Assembly (NCBI GenBank): GCA_049300095.1
Contig: JBAQYM010000056.1
Location: 1-15,674, forward strand
Length of the DNA: 15,674 bases
Direction of reading: 5' to 3'
Origin: SbD1 sp049300095
GTDB lineage: Bacteria; Desulfobacterota; Syntrophobacteria; Syntrophobacterales; Syntrophobacteraceae
In this document: one piece after another, positions 13,698 through 15,674 of the stretch
Layout: each line of letters opens with the position of its first letter
Numbering within the stretch: the stretch's first letter is position 1
Notes under the pieces: model-generated
Told to the model about the DNA's origin: nothing
The model's input: only the letters and a program-made list of their open reading frames with translations
Databases searched by the model: none
Translations under genes and position numbers: made by a program

Positions 13698-14468
13698 CTA
13701 TCCCCTCCAGCGGCAGGAACTCATCTGCCGGAAAGTCAGGAAGAGAAAAAGAATCGAAAAGAGAAGGTAGTAGACTAAATCTCTCGAATCGAGCACGCCC
13801 TTGGCAAATCCCTCGAAATGCCGGGTAACGGAGAGATATTCCGCAAGCGCGCCCGCTGTCGGCCCGGCAAGCGGTTTCGCTTCGCCCACGAACCAGAGGA
13901 CGAGCAGGCCCCCGAAGGCGAGCACGGCCGCGACGATCTGGTTTTGCGTAAGAGACGAGGTAAAGAGCCCGAGAGAGAGAAACGCGCACCCGAGTAGAAA
14001 TGTCCCGAGATATCCTGCCAGGATCGGTTTCCAGGCGGGGGCGGCGGTGAGGGCGAAGGCGATGATGCCCGGCAGGGTGCCGGCAAGCAGCATGAGAAAG
14101 GCCGTCGCCGAGGCGGCGAACTTCCCGGCGACCGCCGCGGAATCCGTTACCGGGTAGGTGAAAAGGAGTTCCAGCGTGCCGCTTTTGCGCTCTTCGGCAT
14201 AGAGCCGCATGGTGAGAAGGGGGGCGATGAAGAGCAGGACGAAGCTGACGTTCAGGAAGAACGAGCGCAGGACGACTTCCATCACGTTTATCTGGCGGGC
14301 GAGCATCGGGTTTTGAGCCAGCTCGAAACTCAGGCGGTTGAAGTAGTCGAGGATCAGGTAGAAGAAAATCCCCGTGATGATAAGAAAGATAAAAGCCACC
14401 GCGTAAAAGATGGGGGATGCGAAGATCCCGTACAATTCTTTTCTGTAGACGGGCCAAAAACCTTTCAT
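13698..14468 (-). CDS. ABC-2 type transporter permease (GldF-like)
   Basis: A 256-residue polytopic membrane protein with about six hydrophobic segments (near residues 18-40, 66-88, 116-141, 150-172, 178-196 and 231-247). The signature MRLYAEERKSGTLELLFTYPVTD at 87-109 is the conserved cytoplasmic coupling stretch of ABC-2 permeases that pair with GldA/CcmA-type ATPases. The C-terminus RWRG is family-typical, so the gene seems complete despite the repeats just beyond its stop. Its ATG overlaps the ATPase stop by 4 bases. It should form the membrane channel of the transporter with the ATPase and the downstream GldG-like subunit. The transported substrate is unknown. Confidence 0.92.
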   Translation of the reverse strand: MKGFWPVYRKELYGIFASPIFYAVAFIFLIITGIFFYLILDYFNRLSFELAQNPMLARQINVMEVVLRSFFLNVSFVLLFIAPLLTMRLYAEERKSGTLELLFTYPVTDSAAVAGKFAASATAFLMLLAGTLPGIIAFALTAAPAWKPILAGYLGTFLLGCAFLSLGLFTSSLTQNQIVAAVLAFGGLLVLWFVGEAKPLAGPTAGALAEYLSVTRHFEGFAKGVLDSRDLVYYLLFSILFLFLTFRQMSSCRWRG

Positions 14469-15463
14469 GACTGGGCTCCCTCCCGCGCCGAAGCTTCCTC
14501 GGGCGCAACGGTCTCCGGGGTTTCTTCGGTCCCTTCGGCCTCTTCGGTCACAAGCTGCATGAAGATGTCTTCGAGGCTGAGATGGACCGACCGCAGTTCG
14601 AGCAGTCCGCTTCCCATCCCGACGACCAGCCGGGCGATCTCGGGGCGAACGTCGACGGAAGTGTCGGTTTCGATGACGAATTTACCCGCGCCCTCGCCAT
14701 GGGTCTCGACGCTTTGCACGCCGCCGATCTTTTCGAGGGCGGGCGCGAGTCCGGGGACGGGGCCGCTCACTTCGAGCATGATCTTTGCCGTCTTCTGGAG
14801 CTGGCTGGTGAGGTTTTCCGGGCTGTCGGTGGCGATGATCTCGCCCTTGTTTATGATGAGCACCCGCCGGCAAATCTGCGCGACCTCGGGCAGGATGTGG
14901 CTGCTCAGCAAAATGGTGCGGTTTTCGCCGAGTTCCTGGACGAGATGCCGGATTTCGATGATTTGCGACGGGTCGAGGCCGATGGTCGGCTCATCGAGGA
15001 CCAGCACCGGCGGGTCGTTCAGGAGCGCCTGCGCCAGTCCCACGCGCTGGCGGAACCCCTTCGAGAGGTGTGAAATGATGCGGTTGGCGTTTTTCTCGAG
15101 CCCGCACACTCCGATCGCCCGGCGCACCTCCTTTTCGACCTCTCTGCCCGCGACCCCCTTCGCGCTTGCCGCAAAACGCAGGAAGCGCCTCACGGTAAGG
15201 TCCCGGTAGAGCGGGACGTTTTCCGGCAGGTAGCCGACCATTCGCCTGATTTCGAGCGAGCGCTCCATGCAGTCCAGCCCGCCAACCCTCGCCGTGCCCG
15301 AGGTCGGGGGCATGTAGCAGGTGAGAATGCGGATGGTGGTCGATTTCCCGGCCCCGTTCGGCCCGAGAAAACCCACTATCTCGCCCTTCTCGACCTGGAA
15401 GGTGACATTCCTGATGGCCGCAATCGGGCCGTAGAACTTGGTGAGATCTTCCGCTTCGATCAT
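14465..15463 (-). CDS. ABC transporter ATP-binding protein (GldA/CcmA-like)
   Basis: A 332-residue ATPase energising the ABC-2 permease encoded next. The nucleotide-binding domain shows Walker A GPNGAGKS at 34-41, a YLPE Q-loop variant near 79-82, the signature LSKGFRQR at 133-140, Walker B VLVLDEP at 153-159 and the H-loop His189. An accessory region of about 100 residues follows, with a Glu/Thr-rich tail from about 307. The ATG at 15463 has AAGGA about 7 bases upstream and begins at the conserved MIEAEDLTKFYG. An ATG at 15523 would add 20 residues encoded partly by the MITE-like element and is rejected. Only about 20 bases separate this start from the element, so the cluster promoter must lie within or beyond it. 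Confidence 0.95.
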   Translation of the reverse strand: MIEAEDLTKFYGPIAAIRNVTFQVEKGEIVGFLGPNGAGKSTTIRILTCYMPPTSGTARVGGLDCMERSLEIRRMVGYLPENVPLYRDLTVRRFLRFAASAKGVAGREVEKEVRRAIGVCGLEKNANRIISHLSKGFRQRVGLAQALLNDPPVLVLDEPTIGLDPSQIIEIRHLVQELGENRTILLSSHILPEVAQICRRVLIINKGEIIATDSPENLTSQLQKTAKIMLEVSGPVPGLAPALEKIGGVQSVETHGEGAGKFVIETDTSVDVRPEIARLVVGMGSGLLELRSVHLSLEDIFMQLVTEEAEGTEETPETVAPEEASAREGAQS

Positions 15464-15482
15464 ACCGGGTCCTTGTCTGGGA

Positions 15483-15674
15483 TTAAGAACTTGTCCGTAA
15501 ATAACCCGTTTAACTGTGAGCACAGCCTTACGGACTGCTGCCCAATCACATACGACAGATTACCGATGCAACTGAAGTTCGGCTCGGGTCGTCAAAATCG
15601 TCATTCCCGCAGTGTTTTTGGGCGGGAATCCAGCGTCTTTGTTTTTGCAACAGTCTGGAGAGACACTGGATTCC
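15483..15674 (+). mobile_element. MITE-like element, copy 2 (cut off by the window end)
   Basis: Begins with ATTAAGAACTTGTCCGTAAATAA-type terminal sequence and then follows copy 1 at 8558-8750 closely. Shared blocks include ACGACAGATTACC, GTCAAAATCGTC, GGCGGGAATCC and GACACTGGATTCC. The sequence stops inside the internal hairpin, so the right terminal repeat is outside the window. It has the same orientation as copy 1 and likewise lies just upstream of a minus-strand gene. Confidence 0.85.

Noticed and set aside
13265..13828. Several overlapping reading frames of 70-170 codons in the repeat block
   Set aside because: They translate the 71-bp and 38-bp repeats in different frames; the periodic peptides reflect open frames through repeats and have no start signals.
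14313..15209. Plus-strand reading frames opposite the permease and ATPase
   Set aside because: Antisense to genes with clear ABC motifs; Ser/Arg-rich translation typical of a shadow frame.
15464..15523. Extended ATPase N-terminus starting at 15523
   Set aside because: The extra residues come partly from the MITE-like element, while the ATG at 15463 has a proper ribosome site and begins the conserved domain.

Overview
The window is a GC-rich bacterial chromosome segment. Its accessory genes, dispersed repeats and the GldG-type ABC cluster with a DUF4340 partner suggest a Desulfobacterota (deltaproteobacterial) or similar Gram-negative genome. This placement is inferred from gene content and style; no rRNA or other taxonomic marker is present. 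No tRNA, rRNA or CRISPR array was seen.

Layout. (1) 1-3180 holds minus-strand genes: a class I aminotransferase followed closely by a SPOR-domain membrane protein with an unusual Lys/Ala/Pro-rich tail, and a separate small lipoprotein with a degenerate cupredoxin fold. A 7-bp tandem array lies just upstream of the aminotransferase promoter. (2) 3520-4920 is asnS on the plus strand. (3) 5008-6154 is a plus-strand toxin-antitoxin (TA) stretch: a ribbon-helix-helix antitoxin with a MazF/PemK toxin, then a MntA-like nucleotidyltransferase whose HEPN partner is reduced to a 31-codon stub. (4) 6110-7732 is an AT-rich island on the minus strand, bracketed by REP-like repeats. It carries a three-gene operon: a HigB/Gp49-type toxin, an XRE antitoxin with a long C-terminal extension, and a DUF3467 protein. 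It is the best candidate here for an under-described system. (5) 7738-10172 carries a GT2-like glycosyltransferase and a SAF-domain NAD(P)-binding oxidoreductase, separated by a MITE-like element of about 325 bp with terminal inverted repeats. (6) 10403-15463 is a minus-strand ABC cluster (ATPase, permease, GldG-like protein, DUF4340 protein). It is split between permease and GldG by about 510 bp of repeats, and a second, window-truncated copy of the MITE-like element lies about 20 bp upstream of the ATPase start.

How it fits together. The ABC cluster resembles the GldA/F/G arrangement: ATPase and permease overlap by 4 bp, as do GldG and the DUF4340 protein, so each half is translationally coupled. 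The middle of the window looks like a hotspot where TA modules and small non-autonomous repeats have accumulated. The inactivated HEPN gene, the REP-bounded TA island and the two MITE-like copies all point to repeated small-scale rearrangement in otherwise ordinary housekeeping DNA.
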